Source: Cerrena zonata (lineage: Eukaryota > Basidiomycota > Agaricomycetes > Polyporales > Cerrenaceae). Taken from it: a DNA stretch of 64,000 bases. The stretch is taken from contig JASBNA010000053.1 of assembly GCA_038087015.1 (NCBI GenBank), positions 1-64,000 on the forward strand, given 5' to 3'. Under the pieces are notes generated by a model. The model saw nothing but the letters and a program-made list of their open reading frames with translations, did not search any database and had not been told where the DNA came from. Position numbers and translations under genes: made by a program. Position 1 is the stretch's first letter. The number at the start of each line of letters is the position of its first letter. Below are positions 46,562 through 56,882 of the stretch, one piece after another.

Positions 46562-47035
46562 TTAAGCACGTCGCCCTCTATACGAGTATTCCGAGGGGCC
46601 GCCACAGTCCTCGTGTTTCGCTTGGATCAGGTTCTGAACTCGGCGGTCCTCGGTCGCAACCTAAGAATTTCATAAGAATGACATTAATGAAAAGTGGTAA
46701 ATAAGGTTCTAGGGGGAGATAAAGCGTTAATTGGACACTTACCGCTACGCAGCCACAGTTCGGGGCTTTGTGTTTATGTGCCTTGCTAGACTTGCAGTAC
46801 TCGGAGTTGCAGTCTGTGACGATACCAGTGTAATAGCGAGCATGGAAGTGCTGGTTACAGAATGGGAAAAAAGGAATTAGTTGTGAGGTTTGTTCATGAA
46901 GACGCGAAATCGAAAGAGGTCGCACCTGACAGCCTCGGTGATAATCGCCCACACTACAGATAGGCGTCATCGTGTCAAACCTATCATTCATGAGCGAGAT
47001 GAGCGGGGAAATACTTACACTTCGTGCATGCACAT
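46562..47035 (-). CDS. Small Cys/His-rich protein, unknown function
   Basis: A four-exon model fits exactly: 47019-47035, 46926-46980, 46743-46850 and 46562-46660, with donors GTAAGT, GTGCGA and GTAAGT and clean AG acceptors, giving 92 residues. The chain is rich in Cys and His: PICSVGDYHRGCQHFHARYY, DCNSEYCKSSKAHKHKAPNC, then GCVAVATEDRRVQNLIQAKH and EDCGGPSEYSYRGRRA. No signal peptide in this model; the very short first exon (17 nt) is the weak part, and additional 5' exons are possible since the region just upstream is also Cys-rich in one frame. The spacing (CxxxxC, C...H pairs) suggests a metal-binding or disulfide-bonded module. I do not recognise the family. Confidence 0.55.
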
Positions 47036-47801
47036 TCTTGGAGCGCGTTCAAGTTGTTAGTGTGGTGGCAGTAAGAGAAAAAGAGAGAGGGACATCGCCA
47101 CCCCAATGGAACCCTTGATATATACGAAACGGGAGAAGCGCGAGCCAGAGCGAACCAAGACTGTGACAGGACGTCTTAGTATTGAGTCATAGCCGTCTGA
47201 GGAGGACAGCTCATGAAGCAGTTACGGCGACAAGCGAAGGCACAGAAATGAATAGGATACTTCCACGCCCCTCAAAGAATCGTTGAATATCGGAAAGACC
47301 ATTGTTTCGAAGTGGCAGAGTCACAAGGCACGCACGAGCATATCGAGAAGCGATGAACATGTCGTCACCGTTTGATTCAATCCAAAGTAAGCGAGATGGG
47401 TCATCAGATTCATGGAAATACGGACAATAAGCTCGCTGCCAATGCACAGAAGAGTTACGAGAGTTCACCGGCGTGAGTATCATTGTTCTTCGTGAATGGA
47501 CGGATGAGGTGAGATGACAGCAAGCAAGCAGAAGCTTATCGGTTCAGGGTTCAGCGGTATGTCCTGGGCCTTGTGACAAGCAGCATATTACGAACCATTC
47601 CCTGAATAGAGTTGTCGGCACCGACAAGGGACAGGTAGCAAGGTGCGAGGGCGAGAAATTCAGAGGCATCTTTATTTGGTATACTGTACGGCTGAGGTTG
47701 ACATATGAATAGTTGAATTGTTAATTTCAGGTGGAGGCTGGGAAACCGAGATACAAGCAAGTCATGATACATGAGGTGAGATGTCAGAGTCAGAGGCCTA
47801 G
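47036..47801. other. Intergenic region with weak minus-strand frames
   Basis: Holds the leader of the small Cys/His gene and the 3' end of the next minus-strand gene. Frames at 47211-47483 and 47551-47772 (minus) are short, share no recognisable domain and do not splice into one model that I can defend. Confidence 0.35.
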
Positions 47802-48423
47802 TCAGAGATGTAGAGAAGCAGGGTGTTCTGAGAATCGTCGCAACTGCAGTTCCGAGGCCTCCGGGTGGGTATCTAGCTTGACCTTCTTGAAGACTTGTAC
47901 GTCATCGCTAAATATGATGCCTTTGCGTTTCGTTCGCAGGGAGATAGGGGATCCAGTAAGGCCAGCCAAGACCGAGGGTAGAGAGGTGGAGGTCTAGGGC
48001 GAAAGGCTTAGATGAGATGGATCGACGAATAAGTGAGGTCACTTACATCGGAGTTCCCGCTGGACGTCGTACGGATAGTGGCAATAGATGCATCTGAAGA
48101 GGCTATGACTACAAGTGCAAACCCAAGAGAGATACCATGAGCTGCTAGATACATCGATGAAGTTGTTTGGACTTACTGGAGGGTGACGGGGATTCGCTTT
48201 CGATGATTCCTCGAATCGTGTAGATCTGTTCTCGTAAAGATCGCTGTCTCGCCCGTTCATTGGAAATGTTATTTTCTAGTTCTTGGATGATTGCTCGATA
48301 TTTCGTGCATTCAATTTGCAAATGGTTGTTCTCGATGTCGCAGCGAAGAGCACATTCGATTAGGAGGGGCAATTGTTCGACAATGGTGGTTGCGTGAGAG
48401 GCCAAAGCAGGTGGGAGAGCCAT
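47802..48423 (-). CDS. Small coiled-coil protein, hypothetical
   Basis: Three-exon gene of roughly 165 residues. Exon 1 (48423-48177) encodes MALPPALASHATTIVEQLPL and a clear coiled coil rich in Glu, Arg and Leu (IIQELENNISNERARQRSLR). A Ser/Thr-rich linker follows (IIASSDASIATIRTTSSGNS), then a basic patch (LRTKRKGIIFSDDVQVFKKV) and the end LRRFSEHPASLHL with the stop at 47804-47802. Both introns have GTAAGT-type donors. The mixture of coiled coil plus basic tail would suit a scaffold or chromosome-associated protein, but I do not recognise a family. It is divergently paired with the gene at 48677, sharing a 253-base spacer, so the two may be co-expressed. Confidence 0.7.
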
Positions 48424-48676
48424 TGTCTAGACGTTATATCACAGCCAAGTTAACGAACAGAGAGATGGTAGAGATAGGAAGAGGAGTAAGATGAGGAAGG
48501 AAATATGTCCGTTCGGCTTGCGGTGGCTGGCCATCCGATTGCAATTTCGACTGGGCGCTAAATCAACCTTGAGAGTATACTCATCCTTGAATCTTCTCTT
48601 TCTCCAGTCTGGCACTACCGTAACGAACCACCTTCCAAACCACATACTAGCTTAACGTCGTGCTAATATAACTCAA
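48424..48676. promoter_or_regulatory. Compact bidirectional promoter region
   Basis: Only 253 bases separate the start codons of two divergently transcribed small genes (48423 minus, 48677 plus). Both core promoters must lie here. I could not assign individual boxes. Confidence 0.5.
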
Positions 48677-49611
48677 ATGAACAACTCGTCATCTTACATC
48701 TCTACCGACCTGTATTCAACCGCTGTTTTCTTACGGGACCAGGTGAGTTGAATACTTCGTCTAAATCGAATCTACGCTTCATAACCTTCCAATTATTGTA
48801 GCTTCGTAAAGTAGAAGAAAGGTGCAGAACAGGTAAAGAAAGGGTAGAGCGACTCAAAGAAGACCGAACTGCATTGGCTGAAGCGGTCAAATGGTTCGAG
48901 CTAGTCGAACAAAACGAACAAAGCGCAACAAACGAACTCCGAAATGAACTGCTCATTGTCAAAGCCGAGCAATCTCGTGGTATATGGCCACTGTCCTCAG
49001 CCACTGCTCCTTGTCGCAAACCTTCACTAGACGGCATCGCCAGTTCGCTCTCTCTTGAAGTCTCCAGGCCTTCTCTGCTCGAACGTCTCCAGCCAGCTAT
49101 CACCCTCGAAGATAACCCTTCCGAGATGTTTGGCTTGCTCTCTGTTCCTACTGGTGGCTCTACCTCCACCACGTCTTCTCTGCGACGGGCCTTCCCTGGA
49201 ACTTGGAAGCAGAAGATCGCTCATTTTCTTCCCGATGTTCGAGATGTGTTCACTTCCACATCTCAGCTCGCCGAGGCTACTGTGTCAGAGGATGACGCCC
49301 CTCGCGCCTTTGGTGCCTCTGCTGGTCATCGCGTTAATGCCACTTCCACTGAGAGGTACGCCTTCAAGCCAAAGTACAACGGCGGAACTGCCTTGAAGAA
49401 GACAAAGGCCAACAAACCCCATCGCAAGTCGAACAAACCCTACGTTCCCTTGCTCTTCTCCAAGGCCCGTTTGATGAAGAAGAAGAACAAAGAGAAACGC
49501 CTCAACACCGCGTCCCTCAAGATCAGCGGCCCATTCTTGGCCACGCCGATCGCGAGTGGCGGGAACTTCAAAGAGACCAGCGGAGCTGGTTTTGCAGGAA
49601 TCCATTATTAA
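48677..49611 (+). CDS. Coiled-coil protein with basic C-terminus, hypothetical
   Basis: Two exons: a short first exon from 48677 (MNNSSSYISTDLYSTAVFLR) and a long one from 48802. The beginning is a coiled coil (KEDRTALAEAVKWFELVEQN and QSATNELRNELLIVKAEQ). The middle is Ser/Thr/Pro-rich with WKQKIAHFLPDVRDVF. The end is strikingly basic (LKKTKANKPHRKSNKPYVPL and KARLMKKKNKEKRLN), consistent with nuclear import or nucleic-acid/microtubule binding, and closes with GNFKETSGAGFAGIHY. Length is about 270 residues. The acceptor before 48802 is a good ATTGTAG. I do not recognise a family. Paired head to head with another coiled-coil gene. Confidence 0.75.
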
Positions 49612-50235
49612 TACACCCATACTACGACAAGTGCACGGGCACTGTCTTCCCTTCCTTTATTGATCTATCTCTCAACATCTGTATCCTCAACCGCTCATTT
49701 ACCCGTTATATCTTCACTCTGGTGATCTCTCAATGACAATTATCTGTGACTAGAACTACTGAAGGCTGTCTAACTTCTGCACTACTTGTGTACTTACAGT
49801 GAAGGTAAGTCCGTATCGGAACTTCCTATCACGTCAATCACATACCTCATGGCTACGCGAAACGGGTTCAGAGATATACACGTAAACTACCTCGGTGTTG
49901 TTGGTGAGGATACTCACAACCTCGATCGCCGGTACGCTAACCACTGACCAGTTCTGCTCCATATTGGATAGTCTTGGCACCCGGTAGGGTAGCATTACCT
50001 GTAAGAAACATATTCAAATGGACGTGTGACGGAGAGTGGTCTGCCTTTGGCTCGCTACACACTCGATTGGTCTTTCGGGTCTCACCCATACAGCTTCTCC
50101 CGCAGACATATCTTCGGCGATAGCTGTACACAAACCTTGACGAGATATTGACGATTGCGGTGAATGTATAAAAGTCACCAGGACAATGCAAGGGTTCTCA
50201 TCTCCACATCGACGGGACCAACGTGAGACCAAGTC
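49612..50235. other. Intergenic region upstream of the P450 gene
   Basis: Contains the 3' flank of the basic coiled-coil gene and the P450 promoter with a TATA box at 50167-50172. No gene seen. Confidence 0.4.
50167..50172 (+). promoter_or_regulatory. TATA box of the P450 gene
   Basis: TATAAA about 65 bases before the P450 start codon, in the surrounding GAATGTATAAAAGTCACC. Position is appropriate for a fungal core promoter with a short leader. Confidence 0.55.
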
Positions 50236-52361
50236 ATGACCATTTCATCTGGCTGGTCGTCTATCTTTACCGCTGTTTGCCTAACTACTCTGGTCACACT
50301 GTTACTCCAGGCGTCTCGTCGAAGAGTACCTAAATGTGCACCGTTCCCGCCTGGTCCAACAAGACTTCCCTTGCTTGGGAGTGTTCACTTGTTGCCGCAG
50401 CAGTTTCAGGAGAGGACATTGGCTGAATGGGGTAAGAAATACGGTGAGTGTTCTCTGCGCCTTTGCATCCTATTTGTCGAATAAAACATCCATCAAAGGG
50501 GGTATCGTGTACGCGAAATTATTCAGGACCCCCGCAATCGTCATCAACTCGTACAAGATTGCTCACGATTTAATGGAGAAACGAAGTGGGAACTACTCGG
50601 ATCGACCTCGTTTCATCTTGATCCCGGAGTTGTGAGTCTCATACTTTGTTGGGCTTTCGAATATGACGTGAATTTGTCTTCTCGTAGACTGGGCTGGAAA
50701 AATTCTATTGTGCATCTTCGTTATGGCGATCAATTTCGAATGCACAGGAAGTGGATGCAAGACGCGTTTCGATCCAAGGAAGCACTGGATAGCTATCGTC
50801 CAATACAACGAAGAGAAGTTAGCGTATTCCTTGCGAACCTTTTATCGACGCCCGAGGCCTTTATGGCTCATTTCACTCAGTATGTGATACATTATATCTG
50901 CTTGTGATTGTTGTTCCTGAACCTGGTCTTTAGATTTTCGGCGAGTATTATCATGGAGATAGTATACGGCCACCGAGTATTGGACGCCAAAGATGAATTC
51001 ATCGGGATAGCCGAACGGGCTGGCGAAGCAACAGTCACTGCCGGAAGGTTAGTAGTAAATGTGTTTCTTGTCCGTCCTTTTGCCTAACGCACTCTTTAGC
51101 CCTGCTACAATGTTAGTCGACTTCTTTCCCATCAGTGAGTATCCTCGCTTACAGGCTTTGTTCAAGTATCTGATTATTTATGTAGTGAAACTCATACCAG
51201 AATGGTGTCCGGGAGGCGGTTTCAAAACCAAATCAGCCGTAGCGCACAAATATGTCAGCGAGCTTTACGAAGTCCCATATCGTATGGTGCGTGAAGAGAC
51301 GGTAAGTCAAGATATCTGTATGTTACCTGTCACGGTTCATAAACGGCCTGAGCAGAAGTCTGGGACAGCTCGGCCATCGTTTACTTCCAATCTTCTCGAG
51401 CGGCGTGATCGTGTAGGGAAGCTTACTCTTGAAGATGAGGAGAATATCAAAGCTGCTGCAGCCACAGTCTATTCTGGTTCGCATATTAGCTCGATTTGAT
51501 TTGAATGAATGACCGATCTGATTATAGCTGGGACTGAAACGGTGCGTGTAATAATAAGGCGTAAGATAATCGCCTATCTGATCGCAATAACCCATTGACC
51601 AGACTGCCACCGCTATGATGACGTTTATCCTGGCGATGGTACGGCACCCTGGCGTTTATAGTAAATTGCAGGACGAAGTGGACAGAGTGGTTGGCCCCGA
51701 ACGTCTCCCAGACTTCGAAGATCGAGCTGCGCTGCCTTATACAGAGTGCGTAATCAAGGAATTGTATAGGCAAGTTGTTATCGCTTGAACACCTGGGTCA
51801 TATCTCTGAGCCATTTCTCCAGGTGGCATGTACCAGTACCACTAGGTTGTTTTTGTTTATCATGATTTTAATCCTGTCCTTACCTTGGCATTCAGGTATC
51901 CCGCATAATACCCTCAAGTCAGATATCTATGATGGCTATCACATTCCAGAAAATGCGATGGTCGTTGCTAACATTTGGTGATTGTATTACCGTATCTCGG
52001 TCGAACATAAACTAATGGGAATTGCAGGGCAATGTCACAAGATGAGGACATATATCCCAATCCGACTGACTTTAACCCCGAAAGATATATGGATCACGCC
52101 GAAGAGGATCCTAAAAATATTGTATTCGGATTCGGAAGACGGTATTCATTCAATCTCTACTCACTACAAGATTGTTCATTGACGAGGATACGGCTTAGAC
52201 AATGTCCTGGGAATGAACTTGCCGATCGCAGTATTTTCATATTGGTCACCAGTATTGCGGCTACAATGAATATCACGAAAGTGAAAGATACTTCGGGAGC
52301 TGAGATAACACCATCACTTGATTTCACATCCGGATTTGTCAGGCAAGTGAATTTCTGCTAA
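50236..52361 (+). CDS. Cytochrome P450 monooxygenase, microsomal, intact
   Basis: Haem-thiolate enzyme that oxidises an unknown organic substrate with NADPH-P450 reductase at the ER. The N-terminus has a membrane anchor (SSIFTAVCLTTLVTLLLQ) and the proline hinge FPPGPTRLPLLG. About nine introns; the frame is intact. Motifs: helix C region MHRKWMQDAFRS, helix I AGTETTATAMM (oxygen activation), ExxR in CVIKELYRWHVPVPLG, PERYMDH (PERF-like), and the haem loop FGFGRRQCPGNELA with the axial Cys, split by the last intron. The intron inside the ExxR arginine codon has a GC donor (at 51770, AG|GCAAGT). Many Agaricomycete P450s with the sequence RWHPVAPLGxPH are called 'O-methylsterigmatocystin oxidoreductase-like'; no such substrate should be inferred. 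No other biosynthetic genes surround it. Confidence 0.92.
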
Positions 52362-53455
52362 GCTCCAAAATCAACCTTTCATACGTCTCTTCCAGCCGAC
52401 CAGAAGCATTTTCCTGCGAGATCACAGCACGATCAGACAAAGCAGTTCGGTTGATCAGGCAGATGAAGGTGGCAACAGAATGAATCGAGCTTCTCAAAAA
52501 GTATAGTGTACCCTTACCTCTACCTGAACCCGCGCTATACACCGTAGCACGAAGGGATATTGAATTTATTACGTTCCTTCTTACCTTCCTTATATGGAAA
52601 TGCACTACCACTTAAAAACTTGATCTGAAACTTACGTCGCGATATCACATTGTGTTGAAAACAACTCTCTACAACTAATCTAACAAAGGGAAGCGACGTT
52701 GGGGTCGAATCGGTTTGACCACGTACATGTATACATGACACATTGTACTTACTGATGAATTACGTATAGAACTGTGTACTAGTGTGGAAAACGAGGATCC
52801 CAATTTATATATTTGAAGGGACTCCAAGCTGAGTCATGGTGCACCATTAACCTGAGACCAGGTGTATTCCGGAGATGAAAGTCTTGGTTTTGTGACACTA
52901 CTGATGAGTAAAAAATGATATTGATGGACGCACACTGATATATACTAGCCTCCCAACGCTGATGATACGAACGGACCCGTCGATTGATTAATGAAGGATC
53001 ATCTATGGTAGGTAGAAATGAGGGGAAGGTCGTGAACTTAGACAGCTTCTCTATTTGGTGAGTAACGAACAGGGCCCATGATTGACGTCACAAATTGAGG
53101 TTGGGGTTATTCACTGGCAGAGTCCTTTCATGATCAAATGTCGAGACAAAATGAGTTACTCGAATCTGCAAAGTACTTGAAGCTTCAAACCTTCAATATT
53201 CAATATTCAATCCTCAGTCGGGCAGTCGAGTGGGCGGTTATCGTAATGATACGTAACTAAAGTATGTACAAATTACGATCGCTTCGCTGCGGCGGCTGGC
53301 AGCGAGACTCAGAACGACCACAACAGTTCTTTTCTCTCTTAGTCTCTCACTACTAATATACCGGTCCTTAAAGCTCGATCAATTTGAACTTTAACGTTCG
53401 AACACTCAGTACTCATCGTACCACAGCAACGTCGTCTCCTTTATATCTGACTAAC
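52362..53455. other. Intergenic region, nothing recognised
   Basis: About 1.1 kb between the P450 and the kinase-like gene. A short run of near-repeats (TCAATATTCAATATTCAATCC near 53198) is the only structure. It must hold the promoter of the next gene. Confidence 0.4.
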
Positions 53456-54703
53456 ATGGATACGGATATAGAAGTCGGCGGGTTACTCTCTCCTTCGATC
53501 GACACAGACATAACAGAGGCACAGGACTCTGTCAAGCGTCAGATAGTGGTACGTTGAACATTTCCTTCATATATCTTGGTCTAACCTCCAACCTAGGAAC
53601 CACTCTCTATCGTTTCTGACTTGTTGGTTCACAACTTGACCAGGTCCAAAAAGGGCGTAGACCCAGTGCTGGTCAAACGCTCAATCACATTTCCTGCGTT
53701 ACGTTACACTGAGTCCGGGGAAGATATGTGGCCTCACGAAAGTTGGGCTCCCGCTCCTGTACCAGAGGGGAAAGACTTCCTCGAGATCGAACTGGGAGAG
53801 CAAATCAGCACCGGACGCATTGGACTCGTCCATGCTGTGCGTATAGTACGAGCCCGTGAATATGTCGATGGTCCCGAAATCCCACTCGATACGATAGGGA
53901 TCACACTTGAGCTATGTGTCAAAGTCGCAAAGCCGTACCATTGCAGAAGCCTCGCGCGCGAAGCTTGGATGTACGAGCACCTGCAAGCACAGGATGGCTA
54001 TCAAGGTGTCGCTGTCCCCAGATGCTATGGTTTCTTTACGGTCCCGCTCCGTGATTGCTCCAACAAGCTTGGTGAAACCTTGCACTCTGCTTCACACGTC
54101 CAATCGTGGCATGAAGCCGACATCAAGCTGCACTCCAAGGATGACAGAAAACCGAGAGGCGGAGACCATCTTCCCTCACGAGATCACCTTCAAGACGATA
54201 CCTTCAGTATAAGGTGTGCGGTAGATGACTATCTCGGCAGTAAGGAGAAGTCAAGTTGGAATACATGGAGTCACGATCCGGAAGCACCACTAATTTCATT
54301 CCTGCTCATGGAACGTCTTGGAGAGCCAGTAAGCAATGATTTACCTGAAGCGGCAGAGTAGGTCTTTCAGGACTCTATCCATTGTTATCATTCCGTGTGC
54401 CGATTCATGTTGATATCATTTAGGGCAGACCTCGATTCCGTCATGGAGGACATGGCAGAAACCGGTGTATTACAGCTGGATTTACGCTGGAACAATATTC
54501 TCTCTGCGCGAGAGGATGATGATGATAGTGTTTGCCCTCGCCACAATGTCAAGCATGTCTGGCGCCTCATTGATTTCGACCGGGCTCTACGAGTAGAACT
54601 GCCTTTATTAGGGAGAAATCGACCGATGATGAAAATGAGGTATGGAATCTCACGTTCGTGGGATAGTTCGTTTTGGAAAGGTTATTACTATGAAGGGAGA
54701 TAG
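53456..54703 (+). CDS. Protein-kinase-like protein (fungal divergent family)
   Basis: Three exons (53456-53548, 53597-54357, 54424-54703), 377 residues. The N-lobe has a possible nucleotide-binding strand (LGEQISTGRIGLVHAV) and CVKVAKPYHCRSLAREAWMY, where the Lys of VAK and the Glu of the following helix fit the kinase salt bridge. The catalytic-loop equivalent is LQLDLRWNNIL (Asp303 and Asn308 with the normal D-x4-N spacing, but His of HRD replaced by Leu), and WRLIDFDRA has Asp334 in the DFG position with DFD instead. Only some 40 residues follow, so a usual C-lobe is absent. Such shortened kinase-like proteins are common in mushroom genomes. An acidic insert (REDDDDS) lies between the two motifs. 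Activity is uncertain; it may phosphorylate small molecules or be a pseudokinase. Confidence 0.7.
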
Positions 54704-54942
54704 TGTATATTCTGATCTACAATTAACCAATGTCTACAGTTTCGGTACGTTACAGAATGAACCGTCAGGTGCCAATGACGCTGAACTTGAACTTGACTCA
54801 GAACATCGAACACTGACACTTCTTCTATTCTCGGACGCGAGACCTCCTCTACATTGTTCTCTATCCTAAGCCGCCATCGTATCATTACTACCTCTATATA
54901 TCTCAGTCCGCTTCGAAGCAACGTAACGTCTAACGCGATACC

Positions 54943-56652
54943 ATGACAAACCCAACTGGGTTCCATCATCTCATTGAAGATGATGTCCTACATCTGTTGA
55001 CAAAATTAGACATCCCGACTCTACTTAAGTGTAGACAAGTAAGTGTTGTCCGCCAGTAATCTTGAAACGTACATCTTACTCATCAAGTTACCGCCCAGGT
55101 CTCTCAAATGGATCCACGCCATCTCCCGCACGGAGCGACTTTGGGTAAAGCTCTATCTTGATGAAATAATTGCTCGTAATCTCCCTATTGCGCCATACTG
55201 GAAGTCTCTGGATGATATGACTACGAAGCAACTCGAGCAACTGGTTCTGCATGCTGTGAGGTTGAAACGGCTCAGTGCTTGCCCCAAGTCAATCGAATTC
55301 AACCAGAAACGCCCAGTTACGTGGACCCGATTGATTCGATCCAAATGGCTCTTGGTGGCGTCCTCCGATGATGTTTCTAGTGTCATTACTCTCTGGTCGG
55401 TGGCGTCTCCGAGTCTCTTGACTCGACAGTCCCCTACTCCTCTCGCAGAAGCATTTATTCCTGGTCCTGTCATGACTGAAGTTATCTATGTCAATGGTCC
55501 ATCTTTGACGTCCGCTTTAGAAATCCGCGGAAGGTTAGTGATCGTTGAATCAAAGATACTTTTGCTTATGACCCCTAGTACAGGATACCACAAATTGATA
55601 TACTGGCAATAGTCAAAGAGAAAAGGTTGACTCGCTTCTGTCGCCTCCAAAAGTTGGAAAATATGTCCCCATCTACGACTTCTACAAGGCAACCGTGTTG
55701 CCGTGTCTCTGGTCAATAATATCAACATCCCATACGTTGTGAACTGGAGTAGTGCATCTGTTGTCAAATTGCGACCCAAGCCCGATCTCGATGTGAGTAT
55801 ATAGTGACACACTCTGTCCTCGGTATACTTATCTATCTATATCGAAGGGTGGAGCTATCACCATGCACATAACTGACACCTGGGTCGCCGTGATTCGAAT
55901 CGGTGTACTCGAGATCTATGTCCACGACATGTTTGATTACACTTTCTGGAAAGATCTTGATCTCTCCCACTCGGTCGGCTCGGCATTCTTCTCAAAAGTC
56001 TCCTCTCGCAAGGTCTGTATTACTTGCCAAGATGGATCGTTCGTCTATCAACTACTTGGTAATCTCGATGGCAACCTATTCTCTCTAGATTTCATTTAGC
56101 TTAAGGATCGCCCCAGGGAATGTCACCATTCTACACTAAGCCAAGGAATAGTGGGAGTCAGTGGCAAGAGCGTCTCATGGATCTACGGAGACATGGAACA
56201 AGCATATCCAAATCCTCCCTTCCCTTACTGGCAATTCCTTGAACATATTAAGTCCGACATTGTCCACTTCTGGAAAGCGAACAGGTTCGCCAACCCTCCA
56301 CCAGGTTGGTTGAATGTTTTCGAAGGTGTTGCTGCGAATGAACATACGTAGTTCGGTTTTCTGTCGGGACAGATTCGAAAGTGCACGGATCATCTTTGGG
56401 ACCTGGAGCAGGCGTCCCACTTCTACTGCAGGGCCATTTCCCTCATACACAATGAGATCGCTCACAAAAGCTTCGCTATCAACCTTGGAAGATGAGAGAC
56501 TGCCGGCTCAAGAGATAACTTTAAACTATTCACGATCAGCTATTGGAGGATGGTTTCGGACTATGATGCGTCCCGAACGCAGCAGTGGAGGCAGAAATAG
56601 GTGCTTGGAGCTGCATCAGCAGGGTGGGAGAGTCGAGAAGAGCCTTTTGTGA
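54943..56652 (+). pseudogene. FW-family copy, plus strand, decayed with internal deletion
   Basis: Starts well: exon 1 gives MTNPTGFHHLIEDDVLHLLT, a GT intron, then SLKWIHAISRTERLWVKLYL, EIIARNLPIAPYWKSLDDM, QKRPVTWTRLIRSKWLLVAS, SVITLWSVASPSLL and FIPGPVMTEVIYVNGP. Later, the frame shifts by one base near 55665, before VSLVNNINIPYVVNW. After GGAITMHITDTWVAVIRIGV the frame meets TAG at 56098-56100. Beyond it, GVSGKSVSWIYGDMEQ is joined directly to AYPNPPFPYWQFL, so the YDFDDARG/GELS.DFSG segment present in every intact copy is missing. The last part retains LELHQQGGR. A decayed copy related to the 33-kb relic. Confidence 0.75.
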
Positions 56653-56882
56653 TGGATCTACCCCCTTTCTGGCATTTGTAACCTTGAGGGAGCTGACATT
56701 CGTTCATCCTACTACTCTTTCCCACCTTCCGCCCACTGTATTTTGCATTACAGTTTATCCCTACTTCTTGACACTCGATTGCATGTAGTAGTTGCACTCA
56801 GCGATGATAGTTTTGTTTATTTGATTCGCGTCTACTACAACTTATACTTCGTCTAGATCTAGAAGATTATTACTCCGTTAGT

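Noticed and set aside
50236..54703. Secondary-metabolite cluster around the P450
   Set aside because: No polyketide synthase, peptide synthetase, terpene cyclase, transporter or transcription factor lies nearby; a lone P450 is common in mushroom genomes.
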